DNA from: an uncultured Clostridia bacterium
Lineage (GTDB): Bacteria; Bacillota; Clostridia; Christensenellales; Borkfalkiaceae
Assembly (NCBI GenBank): GCA_947625095.1
Contig: CANQMX010000004.1
Coordinates: 35,505-99,504, forward strand
Reading direction: 5' to 3'
Length of the DNA: 64,000 nt
The stretch's first letter is position 1; every line of letters begins with the position of its first letter. The notes below the pieces were generated by a model. That model saw only the letters and a list, made by a program, of their open reading frames with translations, searched no databases and had not been told where the DNA came from. Positions 32,596 through 40,169 of this stretch are shown one piece after another. Both the position numbers and the translations under genes were made by a program.

Positions 32596-34400
32596 AATGT
32601 ATCGAGGTGCTTTTTGATGCGCCCCGCAAGTTCGGGGCCTATCCCCTCCACGGAGGCAAGTTCCCTCTCGCTCGCGCCGATAATGGAGGAGAGCGTGCCG
32701 AACTTTTGCATGAGCGCCTCCCGCTTGCGCTTGCCCACGCCGTCGATCTCCTCGAGCACGGAGGAGAGCGACCGCTTGGAGTGCAGGTTGCGGAAATATG
32801 TGATGGCGAAGCGGTGCGCCTCGTCGCGGATGCGTTGCAGGGTCTTCAAGGCGTAGTCCCGCCTGTCGAGCCGCACGGGTTCGCTCGCGTGCAGGGTGAA
32901 CACCTCTTCCTCCTGCTTGGCGAGCGCAATGAGGTCGATCTCCACCCCCGCCTCGTCGAAAACTTCCTTGATGGCGGAAAGTTGTCCCTTGCCGCCGTCG
33001 ATGACGACGAGGTCGGGGCGGGCGAAGCGCTCCTCCTCGTCTGTCCCGAGTTTTTTGAGCCGCCGCCGCAAAACCTCTTGCAGCGAGGCAAAGTCGTTCG
33101 CCCCCTCCACCGTCTTAATGCGGAAGCGCCGGTATTCGTACTTATCCGCCTCGCCGTCGGTGAACACCACCATGCTGCCCACCTTATCCACGCCCGAAAT
33201 GTCGGAGATGTCGTAGCACTCCATGCGGCGGGGGTATCTCTTCAAGCCCAAAAGCGTCTGCAATCTCTCGCACGCGAGGCGGGTCATGTCGTTCTTGTGC
33301 GCGATGGCGGAGACCGCCTTTTCAAGGTATTCCCTGGCGTTCTTTGCGGCCATGTCCGCAAGTTCGCGCTTCACGCCCGCCTTGGGGCGCACGATCTCCA
33401 CATTCTTGCCCCGCTCGCTCCTTGCGTAGTCGCGGAAGAGCGTATCGTCCGCCTCGCCCTCCAACACAAGTTCGTGCGGCAGTTCATGCGCGGCGTAGTA
33501 TTGGGTCAAAAAACTCGTAAAACTCTCGGCCGCCGAACCCGCCCCCTCCTCGAGGGGAAAGTTGCGGCTGCCCTGCATGATGCCCTTGCGCGTCACGAGG
33601 AGGCTAATGCACGCATACAGCCCGTTGGAGGCAAACGCCCAAATGTCCGCGTCCACGTCCTTGGGCATCGCCGTGATGCGCCGAAGTTTCAGCCCCGAGA
33701 GCATCCCGATCTTATTTCTGTAATCGAGGGCGAGTTCGAACTGCTCCTCCTCGGCGAACTTCTGCATCTTCTCGCGCAGGATCCGCTCCGCCTCCTCGTA
33801 GTCGCCAGAAAGAAAGCCGATGGCCTTCTCCACGCGCGCCGCGTACTCTTCCCTCGTCACGAGGTGGGCGCACGGGGCGAGGCAGCGGTGCAGGTGATAG
33901 TTGAGGCAGGGCTTCTTCTCCTTTCCCGTGATGGAGACGTTGCAGGTGCGGATGTTGTATACCTTGGCGCACACATCCACGATGTCCTTGCAGTTGATCC
34001 CCTGCATGAAGGGGCCAAAATACCTGCCGTCCTTCTTGATGCGGCGGGTAATGGAGATGCGCGGAAACTCCTCCTTGGTGTGCAACTTGATATAGGGATA
34101 GGTCTTGTCGTCCTTTAAGAGGATGTTATACTTGGGCTTGTACTTCTTGATGTAAGTATTTTCGAGGGAGAGGGCGTCCACCTCCGATTGGGTGACGACG
34201 TAGGAGAAGTCGGCGATCTGCTCGACCATGGCCTGCACTTTGGCGGGCTTTTCGGAGGAGTGGAAGTACTGCCGCACGCGGTTTTTGAGCACGCGCGCCT
34301 TGCCGACGTAGATGACGGCGCCGTCCCTGTCCAGCATGATATACACGCCGGGCGAATCGGGCAAAAGTTTTAACTTTTCGCGCAGTACGTCTTCCCCCAT
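32592..34400 (-). CDS. uvrC: UvrABC excinuclease subunit C
   Basis: Makes both incisions in nucleotide-excision repair. 602 residues: GIY-YIG nuclease (VYIM, VIYVGKA; 1-90), a Cys cluster with CNVSITGKEKKPCLNYHLHR then C-x3-C (150-176), UVR domain (about 200-235), RNase H-like nuclease (CYDISDISG near 395, VIDGGKGQL near 462) and paired helix-hairpin-helix at the end. The ATG at 34400 has no clear ribosome-binding site; no ATG, GTG or TTG in frame just upstream does better. First gene of the eight-gene operon. Confidence 0.95.
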   Translation of the reverse strand: MGEDVLREKLKLLPDSPGVYIMLDRDGAVIYVGKARVLKNRVRQYFHSSEKPAKVQAMVEQIADFSYVVTQSEVDALSLENTYIKKYKPKYNILLKDDKTYPYIKLHTKEEFPRISITRRIKKDGRYFGPFMQGINCKDIVDVCAKVYNIRTCNVSITGKEKKPCLNYHLHRCLAPCAHLVTREEYAARVEKAIGFLSGDYEEAERILREKMQKFAEEEQFELALDYRNKIGMLSGLKLRRITAMPKDVDADIWAFASNGLYACISLLVTRKGIMQGSRNFPLEEGAGSAAESFTSFLTQYYAAHELPHELVLEGEADDTLFRDYARSERGKNVEIVRPKAGVKRELADMAAKNAREYLEKAVSAIAHKNDMTRLACERLQTLLGLKRYPRRMECYDISDISGVDKVGSMVVFTDGEADKYEYRRFRIKTVEGANDFASLQEVLRRRLKKLGTDEEERFARPDLVVIDGGKGQLSAIKEVFDEAGVEIDLIALAKQEEEVFTLHASEPVRLDRRDYALKTLQRIRDEAHRFAITYFRNLHSKRSLSSVLEEIDGVGKRKREALMQKFGTLSSIIGASERELASVEGIGPELAGRIKKHLDTL

Positions 34401-34607
34401 GCCAATGCCGCGCCCGCCAAGAGGTTTTGCGGCGCACCTCCCTGATATGGAAAAACCTCACCGCCCTTTCACGGCGTCTGTGCGGCGTGCCCCTCGATGC
34501 GGTACGCCTCTCCGCCCGCCAAAGGCATTTCGCGGCGTGCGCTTTGGCGGTCACTCCGTCGTCATAGCCCGCCGAAGCCCGTCCTTTGCGCAGTGCGCTC
34601 TTTCCAT
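34401..34607 (-). other. Long leader of the uvrC operon
   Basis: About 205 bases between the predicted transcription start and uvrC, with no recognised riboswitch. GCCTTTGGCGG and CCGCCAAAGC segments could pair, and AGGGAGGTG near 34443 is a ribosome-binding-like site not in frame with uvrC. Confidence 0.4.
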
Positions 34608-34613
34608 AATACC

Positions 34614-34642
34614 ATTATACACGACTTTGCGCGGTTTTTCAA
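34614..34642 (-). promoter_or_regulatory. uvrC operon promoter
   Basis: TTGAAA (34642-34637), 17 bases, TATAAT (34619-34614). Confidence 0.85.
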
Positions 34643-34692
34643 CACTTTAACGCAAATTCCCGCCGACTTTCCGCGCCTTTCCTCATATGTTT

Positions 34693-34724
34693 GCGCGCCG
34701 CGGCTTTCAAAAGCCGCGGCGCGC
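34693..34724. repeat. Palindrome downstream of arsR
   Basis: Perfect 14-bp arms, loop TCAA, 22 bases after the arsR stop. Could act as its 3' border. Confidence 0.65.
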
Positions 34725-34745
34725 CCCTATCCCGTTTTCCCCCTG

Positions 34746-35084
34746 TCAATACCCCAAAAACTCCACGCCCTTCAACAGCACGTCGTTCACCACGTCGTTC
34801 TGCAAAAAGTAAAAGATGATCTTCCCGTGCCGCTCGCACCGCACCAGCCCCGCGTCCTTCAAAAACCGCAGTTGGTGGGAGACGGTCGTCTGGTTCAATT
34901 CGAGCACGCGCGAGATATCCGTCACGCACATCTCGGAGATGGCGAGCGCGGACAAAATTTTCAGCCTCGTCTCGTCGGAGAAGATGGAAAAAAATCGCAC
35001 GAGAGAGCCGAGCAGTTCCCCTTCGGGCACATAGTCCTCGATAAGCCCCTGCGTGCGCCTGTCAAGCAGCAAAGTTTCCGCCAT
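34746..35084 (-). CDS. ArsR/SmtB-family regulator
   Basis: 112 residues. Winged helix with FSDETRLKILSALAISE, then MCVTDISRVLELNQTTVSHQ as the recognition region and HGKIIFYFL as the wing. A single Cys sits where ArsR/CadC proteins have metal ligands (MCVTDI); no CxC pair and no C-terminal His site is seen, so the signal (metal, redox or other) is uncertain. ATG 35084 follows AAAAGGAGG. It lies downstream of copA in the same direction, 144 bases away. Confidence 0.87.
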   Translation of the reverse strand: MAETLLLDRRTQGLIEDYVPEGELLGSLVRFFSIFSDETRLKILSALAISEMCVTDISRVLELNQTTVSHQLRFLKDAGLVRCERHGKIIFYFLQNDVVNDVLLKGVEFLGY

Positions 35085-35228
35085 AAAAAAGCCTCCTTTT
35101 TTATGACAGAATAGCATATGTTTTCATGCGCATACGCGCTTCCTTTGCCGAATTTTGCCGCAAAACCCCGAAAACGCCGCGCGCTATCGCACGCCCCATC
35201 CTCGGACATGGGTGCCTCCTCGCCCGTT

Positions 35229-35450
35229 TTAAGCGATCTCCTTTACGGTATACCCCGCCTCCTCAACGGCATGGGTCAGCGCCTCGTTTTCCACCGCCTC
35301 GGTAAACTTCACAACGGCAGTGCCTGGCTTTCCCTTTTTGCCGAGTTTCACCTCCGCCTTCACGACGCCGGGCACGGCGGCGAGGGCGTCGGTCACGCGT
35401 TTTGCGCAGTGTTCGCACATCATTCCTTCCACAGTCAATGTCTTTTTCAT
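35229..35450 (-). CDS. Internal start giving a free CopZ-like domain
   Basis: Inside copA, the ATG at 35450 is preceded by CGGAGGATAATTTT, a strong ribosome-binding site at good spacing, and opens a 73-residue frame identical to the C-terminal HMA domain of CopA (metal loop CEHC, residues 12-15). A separate copper chaperone could thus be made from the same mRNA, comparable in outcome to the frameshift-made CopA(Z) of E. coli. Internal translation is inferred. Confidence 0.5.
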   Translation of the reverse strand: MKKTLTVEGMMCEHCAKRVTDALAAVPGVVKAEVKLGKKGKPGTAVVKFTEAVENEALTHAVEEAGYTVKEIA

Positions 35451-37652
35451 AAAATTATCCTCCGAAACAATATTTTTTTGTCTTTTTTTCATAAAGCGCG
35501 TCAGCCGCAGGGCGTTGCACACCACAAAGAGGGATGAAAGGCTCATCGCGGCCGCGGCATACATGGGGTTGAGCACGACGCCGAGCGTGGAGAGCGCGCC
35601 CGCCGCCAGCGGGATGCCGATGCAGTTATAGAAGAACGCCCAAAACAGGTTCTGTTTGATGTTGCGCATCGTCTTTTTGGCGAGGCGCACCGTATGCGCC
35701 GCCGCCCGCAGGTCTCCCCGCACGAGCACCACGTCCGCGCTCTCGATGGCAATGTCCGTGCCGTTTCCCATCGCAATGCCCACGTCGGCCTCTTTCAGGG
35801 CGGGGGCGTCGTTGATGCCGTCGCCCACCATGGCGACGCACCGCGCGCGATCAGTTTCCGCCGCCATGCGCGCCCGCACGATCTCCAATTTATCGGAGGG
35901 GAGCACCCCCGCGTACACGTTCTCCGCCGCAATGCCCGCTTCCGCAGCAATGTGCCGTGCGCACGCCTCGTTGTCGCCCGTCAACATATAGGGGGTCGCG
36001 CCAAGCGCCTTCAACTCGTCTACGGCGGCGCGGCTGCCCTCCTTCATGGTGTCCGCAAGCGCGAAAACCGCCAAAACGCTGTCGGAATTGGCGAGGAACA
36101 GCACCGTCTCGCCCTCCGCGGAGCGCCGCGCAAACTTCTCCCCGTCAAAGGGAATGTTCCGCTCCCGCATCATTCTGTCGTTGCCGAGAACGTACTCCAC
36201 GCCGCCCACAATTCCGCGCGCGCCGCGCCCCTCCTCGTAGGCGACGCCCTCCGCCTCATTCCCCCCGCCGCAGAACGCGCACACGCACTGCGCCAGCGGG
36301 TGGTTCAACTTGCTTTCCAGCGCAAAGGCCACCCTCTTCGCCTCGGCTTCGGGGATAAAACTCTCAAACTCCACCACTTTGGGCTTCCCCTCGGTGATGG
36401 TCGCCGTCTTGTCGAGGAGCACGTCGGAGAGCGAGGCGCACCGCTGCAACGCCTCGGCATTTTTGAAGAGCACGCCCATCGCCGCGCCCCTGCCGGTCGC
36501 CGCCATCACGGCGACGGGGGTAGCGAGGCCCAGCGCGCACGGGCAGGAGATGACGATGACGCTCACGCCGAAGTTGAACGCCCTGTACACGTCGCCCGTC
36601 ACCGCGATCCACACGATGAAGGTGATGAGCGCCAGCGCCAGCACGACGGGCACGAACACCGCCGCCACTCTGTCCGCGAGTTTTTGGATGGGGGCTTTGC
36701 TCGTCCCTGCGCCCTGCGCCATGCGGATGATGCCCGAGAGCATGGTGTCCTCGCCCACCTTTTCGGCGCGGATTTTGAGGTATCCGCCCGTCACGATGCA
36801 CGCGCTCACGGCGTTCCCGCCCGCGCCGAGTTCCACGGGCAGGCTCTCGCCCGTCACCGCCGATTGGTCTACGAAGGCGTGCCCCTCTGTGACCGTCCCG
36901 TCCACGGCGATGCTCTCGCCCTGCCGCACGACGACAAGATCCCCCTCCTTCACCTCGGAAAGGGAAATCGTCTCTCTCTTCCCGTCCCGTTCCACCGTCA
37001 CGGTGTCGGGCGCGAGGGAGCGCAGCGCCTCGATCTCCCGTCCCGTCCTCTTCTTGCTCTTGTCCTCGAGGAACTTCCCGAGCGTGACGAGGGTGACGAT
37101 CATCGCCGCCGACTCAAAGAACACCGCGTGCGTCGCGGCGTCAATGCTCACGGCGACGACGCTGTACACAAAGGAGACGGCCGCGCCGAGCGTCACAAGG
37201 GTGTCCATATTGGGCACGAGTTTGACTGCCGCCCGCACGCCGCTCACAAAAAATTTGTAGTTGATGCAAAGGATCGCCAGCGTCAGCGCGATTTGAAAGC
37301 CGTAGTTGAGCCACCCGTGCGGCACGATGCGATCCGAGATCATGTGCCCCATCGCGAGGTACATCTCGGGCACGAGCAGGACGAGCGAGAGCAAAAACCG
37401 CACCAAAAGGGTCAATTTCTCGCCGTTTTTTGCAGAGACCGCGCCGTACTCGCCGATGCCGTAGCCGAGGGAGACGACCGCCTCGCGGATGCGCGCCTCG
37501 GGGCAGAGGTTCTCGTCGAACTCCGCCTCCATGCACTCGCCCATGAGCGACACGGTGCACGCCTGCACGCCGTCCAATTTTTTCACGGTGCGTTCGATGC
37601 CTGCGGCGCACGCCGCGCACGTCATGCCCGTGACGGAAAACTTCTTTTTCAT
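35229..37652 (-). CDS. copA: Copper-exporting P1B-type ATPase with an HMA domain at each end
   Basis: 807 residues. N-terminal HMA with CAAC (12-15), eight predicted membrane helices, CPC in SCPCALGLATP (370-372), TGES near 267, HPLA in the N-domain and GDGINDAP in the P-domain. The phosphorylation loop reads DKTAT (414-418) in place of the near-universal DKTGT. After the last helix and a short KKRQKN linker, a second HMA domain follows (735-807) that also has its own ribosome-binding site. Starts one base after csoR; the pair is controlled by CsoR operators. Confidence 0.93.
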   Translation of the reverse strand: MKKKFSVTGMTCAACAAGIERTVKKLDGVQACTVSLMGECMEAEFDENLCPEARIREAVVSLGYGIGEYGAVSAKNGEKLTLLVRFLLSLVLLVPEMYLAMGHMISDRIVPHGWLNYGFQIALTLAILCINYKFFVSGVRAAVKLVPNMDTLVTLGAAVSFVYSVVAVSIDAATHAVFFESAAMIVTLVTLGKFLEDKSKKRTGREIEALRSLAPDTVTVERDGKRETISLSEVKEGDLVVVRQGESIAVDGTVTEGHAFVDQSAVTGESLPVELGAGGNAVSACIVTGGYLKIRAEKVGEDTMLSGIIRMAQGAGTSKAPIQKLADRVAAVFVPVVLALALITFIVWIAVTGDVYRAFNFGVSVIVISCPCALGLATPVAVMAATGRGAAMGVLFKNAEALQRCASLSDVLLDKTATITEGKPKVVEFESFIPEAEAKRVAFALESKLNHPLAQCVCAFCGGGNEAEGVAYEEGRGARGIVGGVEYVLGNDRMMRERNIPFDGEKFARRSAEGETVLFLANSDSVLAVFALADTMKEGSRAAVDELKALGATPYMLTGDNEACARHIAAEAGIAAENVYAGVLPSDKLEIVRARMAAETDRARCVAMVGDGINDAPALKEADVGIAMGNGTDIAIESADVVLVRGDLRAAAHTVRLAKKTMRNIKQNLFWAFFYNCIGIPLAAGALSTLGVVLNPMYAAAAMSLSSLFVVCNALRLTRFMKKRQKNIVSEDNFMKKTLTVEGMMCEHCAKRVTDALAAVPGVVKAEVKLGKKGKPGTAVVKFTEAVENEALTHAVEEAGYTVKEIA

Positions 37653-37653
37653 C

Positions 37654-38094
37654 TCAAATAAACCGCTTAAAGAGTTCGGCTACGCCGTCGAGGGCTTCCG
37701 TATCGCCGCTCTGCACGTCGCGCGCGATGCAACTGTGCATATGCCGCGCCAGAATGAGGGCGGTGAGGCTGCGCACCGCCTTATCGACGGCGGAAAGTTG
37801 CACTAAAACGTCCTCGCAGTACTTATCCTCGTCCACCATGCGTTTGACGCCGCTGAGCTGCCCCATAATGCGGTTGAGCCGCACCGTCAGTTGTTTTTTC
37901 TCCTCGGCGGAGCGCACCGTCTTTCTCTCCTCCCCGCAGCAGCAGTCCTTTTTCTCTTCCGAACAGCACTCCATATCTTCCTCCTCTTTTTCGCAACAAT
38001 TCATATTGCCCTCTTCTCCTACCCGACATTCCATATTTGTATCCTCGCTTTCACAACTCCCCATATTTCTTTCCTCTCCTTCGCACCCTTTCAT
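37654..38094 (-). CDS. csoR: CsoR copper-sensing repressor with N-terminal Cys-rich repeats
   Basis: 146 residues. The C-terminal 90 residues are a normal CsoR helical repressor with Cu(I) ligands C93, H118 and C122 (the C-H-C set). In front is an unusual extension of about 60 residues made of five 10-residue units of the form M-x-C-C-x-E-E-x-x-N, encoded by 30-base repeats, then CCCGEERKTV. Each ATG of the array follows a GGA-rich stretch, so several starts are possible. A sixth, broken unit lies upstream with TAG in frame. It probably binds extra copper, or the array sets start choice. Confidence 0.88.
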   Translation of the reverse strand: MKGCEGEERNMGSCESEDTNMECRVGEEGNMNCCEKEEEDMECCSEEKKDCCCGEERKTVRSAEEKKQLTVRLNRIMGQLSGVKRMVDEDKYCEDVLVQLSAVDKAVRSLTALILARHMHSCIARDVQSGDTEALDGVAELFKRFI

Positions 38095-38167
38095 ACTTCT
38101 TTCCGCACCTTCGCGCTTTCCCTATTTCTTTCCACGCTTCACAGCGCCGTCCCTCGCCTCTCTTTCT

Positions 38168-38216
38168 TATACCCCCGACGGGTATCTTCCTTTTTATTAT
38201 ATACCCCCGCGGGGTA
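38168..38216. promoter_or_regulatory. Two CsoR operators
   Basis: TACCCCCGCGGGGTA (38202-38216) is a perfect CsoR-type palindrome and lies in the -35/-10 spacer. A second, TATACCCCCGACGGGTATC (38168-38186), lies just downstream of the start site. Confidence 0.88.
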
Positions 38217-38224
38217 ATTGTCAA
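38196..38224 (-). promoter_or_regulatory. csoR-copA promoter
   Basis: TTGACA (38224-38219), 17 bases filled by the operator, TATAAT (38201-38196). Confidence 0.93.
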
Positions 38225-38287
38225 CACTTTTCCGCAAGAAAAAACGGCTCTCGCCGCTCTTTTTCTTCTTTTATTCCTCATACCGCC

Positions 38288-38560
38288 CGTCAAAGGCCTA
38301 TCCCCTTTGGGGGGAGGCTCCGCCGCAGGCGGTGGTGGGGAGGTATTCCTCCTACCGCCCCGCTCATTTTCCTCATACCGCCTTATTCCTCATACCGAAT
38401 TGCCGCCTGCGCCAAAGGCGCGGGCGGCAATGAGTGTATCTTCCCCCCAACGCAGTCCCCTTCTCCGTATGGGTGCGCGGCACCCCCCCCCAAAAAAAAT
38501 ATCCCCCCTCCCCGCGGCTTTGCCGCGGGGAGGGGGATATAGGGGGAGGGGTAAATACCC
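38288..38560. repeat. Intergenic repeats: families B, D and A in series
   Basis: 38288-38350 family B (AAAGGCCTATCCCC, then GGCTCCGCCGCAGGCGG); 38390-38440 family D with core ATTGCCGCCTGCGCC (one mismatch to its partner arm); 38504-38536 family A with 15-bp arms. No gene is seen between 38225 and 38560. Confidence 0.8.
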
Positions 38561-39202
38561 CTATTCCACCGCCTCAAACATCTCCTTGCCCACGCCGCAC
38601 AGCGGGCAGGTCCAATCCTCGGGCAGATCCTCAAAGGGAATATCCCCGTCGTACTCATAGCCGCACACTTTGCAGACGTACCGTTTCCCGCCCTCTTTTT
38701 TCTCCTGCTCCACATAGGTAGGCGCGTTGACGCTCGTCTTGCCCTTCAAAACCTGGTGGTAGTAGGCATACGTCATGGGCTTGCCGCCGTGCAGGACTTC
38801 GGCGTCATACACCTCGCCGAGGAACACGGTGTGGGTGGAGGTCTCCATCTTGCTCACCACCTTGCAGGCAAAGTAGCAAAGGCATTCGTCTGGCACGGGC
38901 ATTTTTCCGCGCACGGCGTAGGGGGTCTTTTCAAATTTATCGGTGTCGCGCGAGGAGCGGAAGCCGAACGTGCCGATAAGAGAGGGGTCGCACTTCTCGC
39001 CCAGCACGCAGACGGTGAAGTACCCCGTCTCCTCCACGCATTTGTGGGTATGGTTGACGCGGTTGAGGCTCACCGCAATGGTGGCGGGGTCTGAGGTCAC
39101 CTGCATCGCGCTGTTGGCGACGCATCCCACCGGTCTGCCCTCGTCCCACGTCGTGCAGAGGTACACCCCGTACGAAAGGTTAAAAAACGCTGTCTTATTC
39201 AT
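38561..39202 (-). CDS. Flavin reductase-rubredoxin fusion (high-molecular-weight rubredoxin type)
   Basis: 213 residues. The N-terminal 150 are an FMN-binding split barrel of the flavin-reductase family ([20 protein letters not shown] near 12, [10 protein letters not shown] near 44). The C-terminal 50 form a rubredoxin with [11 protein letters not shown] and CPLCG as iron ligands. Such proteins pass electrons from NAD(P)H to flavodiiron proteins that reduce oxygen or NO in anaerobes. SD AAGGAG supports the start; no promoter is obvious in the repeat-rich upstream region. Confidence 0.9.
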   Translation of the reverse strand: MNKTAFFNLSYGVYLCTTWDEGRPVGCVANSAMQVTSDPATIAVSLNRVNHTHKCVEETGYFTVCVLGEKCDPSLIGTFGFRSSRDTDKFEKTPYAVRGKMPVPDECLCYFACKVVSKMETSTHTVFLGEVYDAEVLHGGKPMTYAYYHQVLKGKTSVNAPTYVEQEKKEGGKRYVCKVCGYEYDGDIPFEDLPEDWTCPLCGVGKEMFEAVE

Positions 39203-39236
39203 ACTTTTCTCCTTATGGAATCCGATCCCCCGCTCC

Positions 39237-39366
39237 CCTCATACCGAACCCGCGGAGCAGGTGAGCGTATCTTATCCCCTTCCTCTCATCGCCCCTCGAG
39301 CAGAACGAAGTCCTTTTCTCTATCCCCTTCCCCATTTCTATGGGGAGGGGACACAGGGGGAGGGGT
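39237..39366. repeat. Family D and family A elements
   Basis: 39237-39275 family D with a short degenerate core (ACCCGC-GGA-GCAGGT) between the usual flanks; 39321-39366 family A with core CCCCAT-TTC-TATGGGG. The remainder of 39203-39454 holds nothing recognised. Confidence 0.75.
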
Positions 39367-39454
39367 GCGACTTCCCTTCATGGAAGCGGGTGCGGGTCTA
39401 CCCATCACGAAATGTTGCCCCTTCAAGCGCACCGTCCCGCGGTTTTTTAATACC

Positions 39455-39476
39455 AAAAAGCGGACATTGTGTCCGC
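39455..39476 (-). terminator. Terminator of yceD-rpmF
   Basis: Stem GCGGAC/GTCCGC followed by TTTTT on the minus strand. Confidence 0.85.
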
Positions 39477-39484
39477 CTTTGTAC

Positions 39485-39673
39485 TTACTTCTTCTCTTCT
39501 TTCTGGGCGACAACTTCCTTGCCGTCGTAGTAGCCGCAGTTCTTGCAGACCTGATGCGCGACCTTCAACTCGTGGCAGTGCGGGCACTCCACAAGGGTCG
39601 CCGCCGTCGCCTTATAGTTGGCGAAGCGCTTATTTGTTCTGCTCTTCGATTGTTTGCTCTTGGGAACCGCCAT
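39485..39673 (-). CDS. rpmF: 50S ribosomal protein L32
   Basis: 62 residues, basic N-terminus (MAVPKSKQSKSRTNKRFANY) and a zinc ribbon with CPHC and CKNC. SD GAGGT. Sits directly downstream of yceD, the usual pairing. Confidence 0.96.
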   Translation of the reverse strand: MAVPKSKQSKSRTNKRFANYKATAATLVECPHCHELKVAHQVCKNCGYYDGKEVVAQKEEKK

Positions 39674-39697
39674 CTTTATTTACCTCTCTTTGCGTAA

Positions 39698-40105
39698 TTA
39701 TTCCTCTTCGCAGGTCTTGCACAGCAGCCGCGCGGGCAAGGCGAACGCCACCGTATCGCGCAAAAACTCCGCAAGGTCCACAATTCCGCCCGTGTAGCCG
39801 TACTCCTCGCCGAGGGGCGCTTTGGGCAAGAACAACGCCTCGGTCTCGTGGGTAAAGGTCTCCTCCGTCTGGGCGAGGCATCTCGAACATTCGCCCCGCA
39901 GGGTAAAGGAAATCGTGCCCTTCACTTCCACCGCGTCGTCCTCGAAAATTTCATACCTGAGGCGCGCCGTCACGGGGGAAGCGAACGCGACGAGGGGGAT
40001 ATCCAAAAGGCCGTCCTCCGCGTCGAAGGAGAAGTTGAGTTCCCCCTCGTAGCACTTCCGCGCGACGCATCTTCGCACGTCTATTTCGGGAATTGACTTG
40101 TTCAT
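39698..40105 (-). CDS. yceD: YceD family protein (DUF177)
   Basis: Up to 135 residues. Conserved CSRC motif near 74-77 and CKTC near the end; the family is linked to 23S rRNA/ribosome assembly and is nearly always next to rpmF, as here. The ATG at 40105 is doubtful: it overlaps a consensus -10 box, so the mRNA would begin inside the reading frame. A GTG at codon 10 (40078) is a candidate real start, or another promoter is used. Confidence 0.88.
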   Translation of the reverse strand: MNKSIPEIDVRRCVARKCYEGELNFSFDAEDGLLDIPLVAFASPVTARLRYEIFEDDAVEVKGTISFTLRGECSRCLAQTEETFTHETEALFLPKAPLGEEYGYTGGIVDLAEFLRDTVAFALPARLLCKTCEEE

Positions 40106-40132
40106 TATATTTTATTTGCTCGCTTCTGTCAA
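40104..40132 (-). promoter_or_regulatory. yceD promoter overlapping the apparent start codon
   Basis: TTGACA (40132-40127), 17 bases, TATAAT (40109-40104); the ATG uses the last two bases of the -10 box. Confidence 0.8.
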
Positions 40133-40169
40133 TCGTTTTTCGCTTTGGTTTTGCTGTTTTTGCGAAAAA

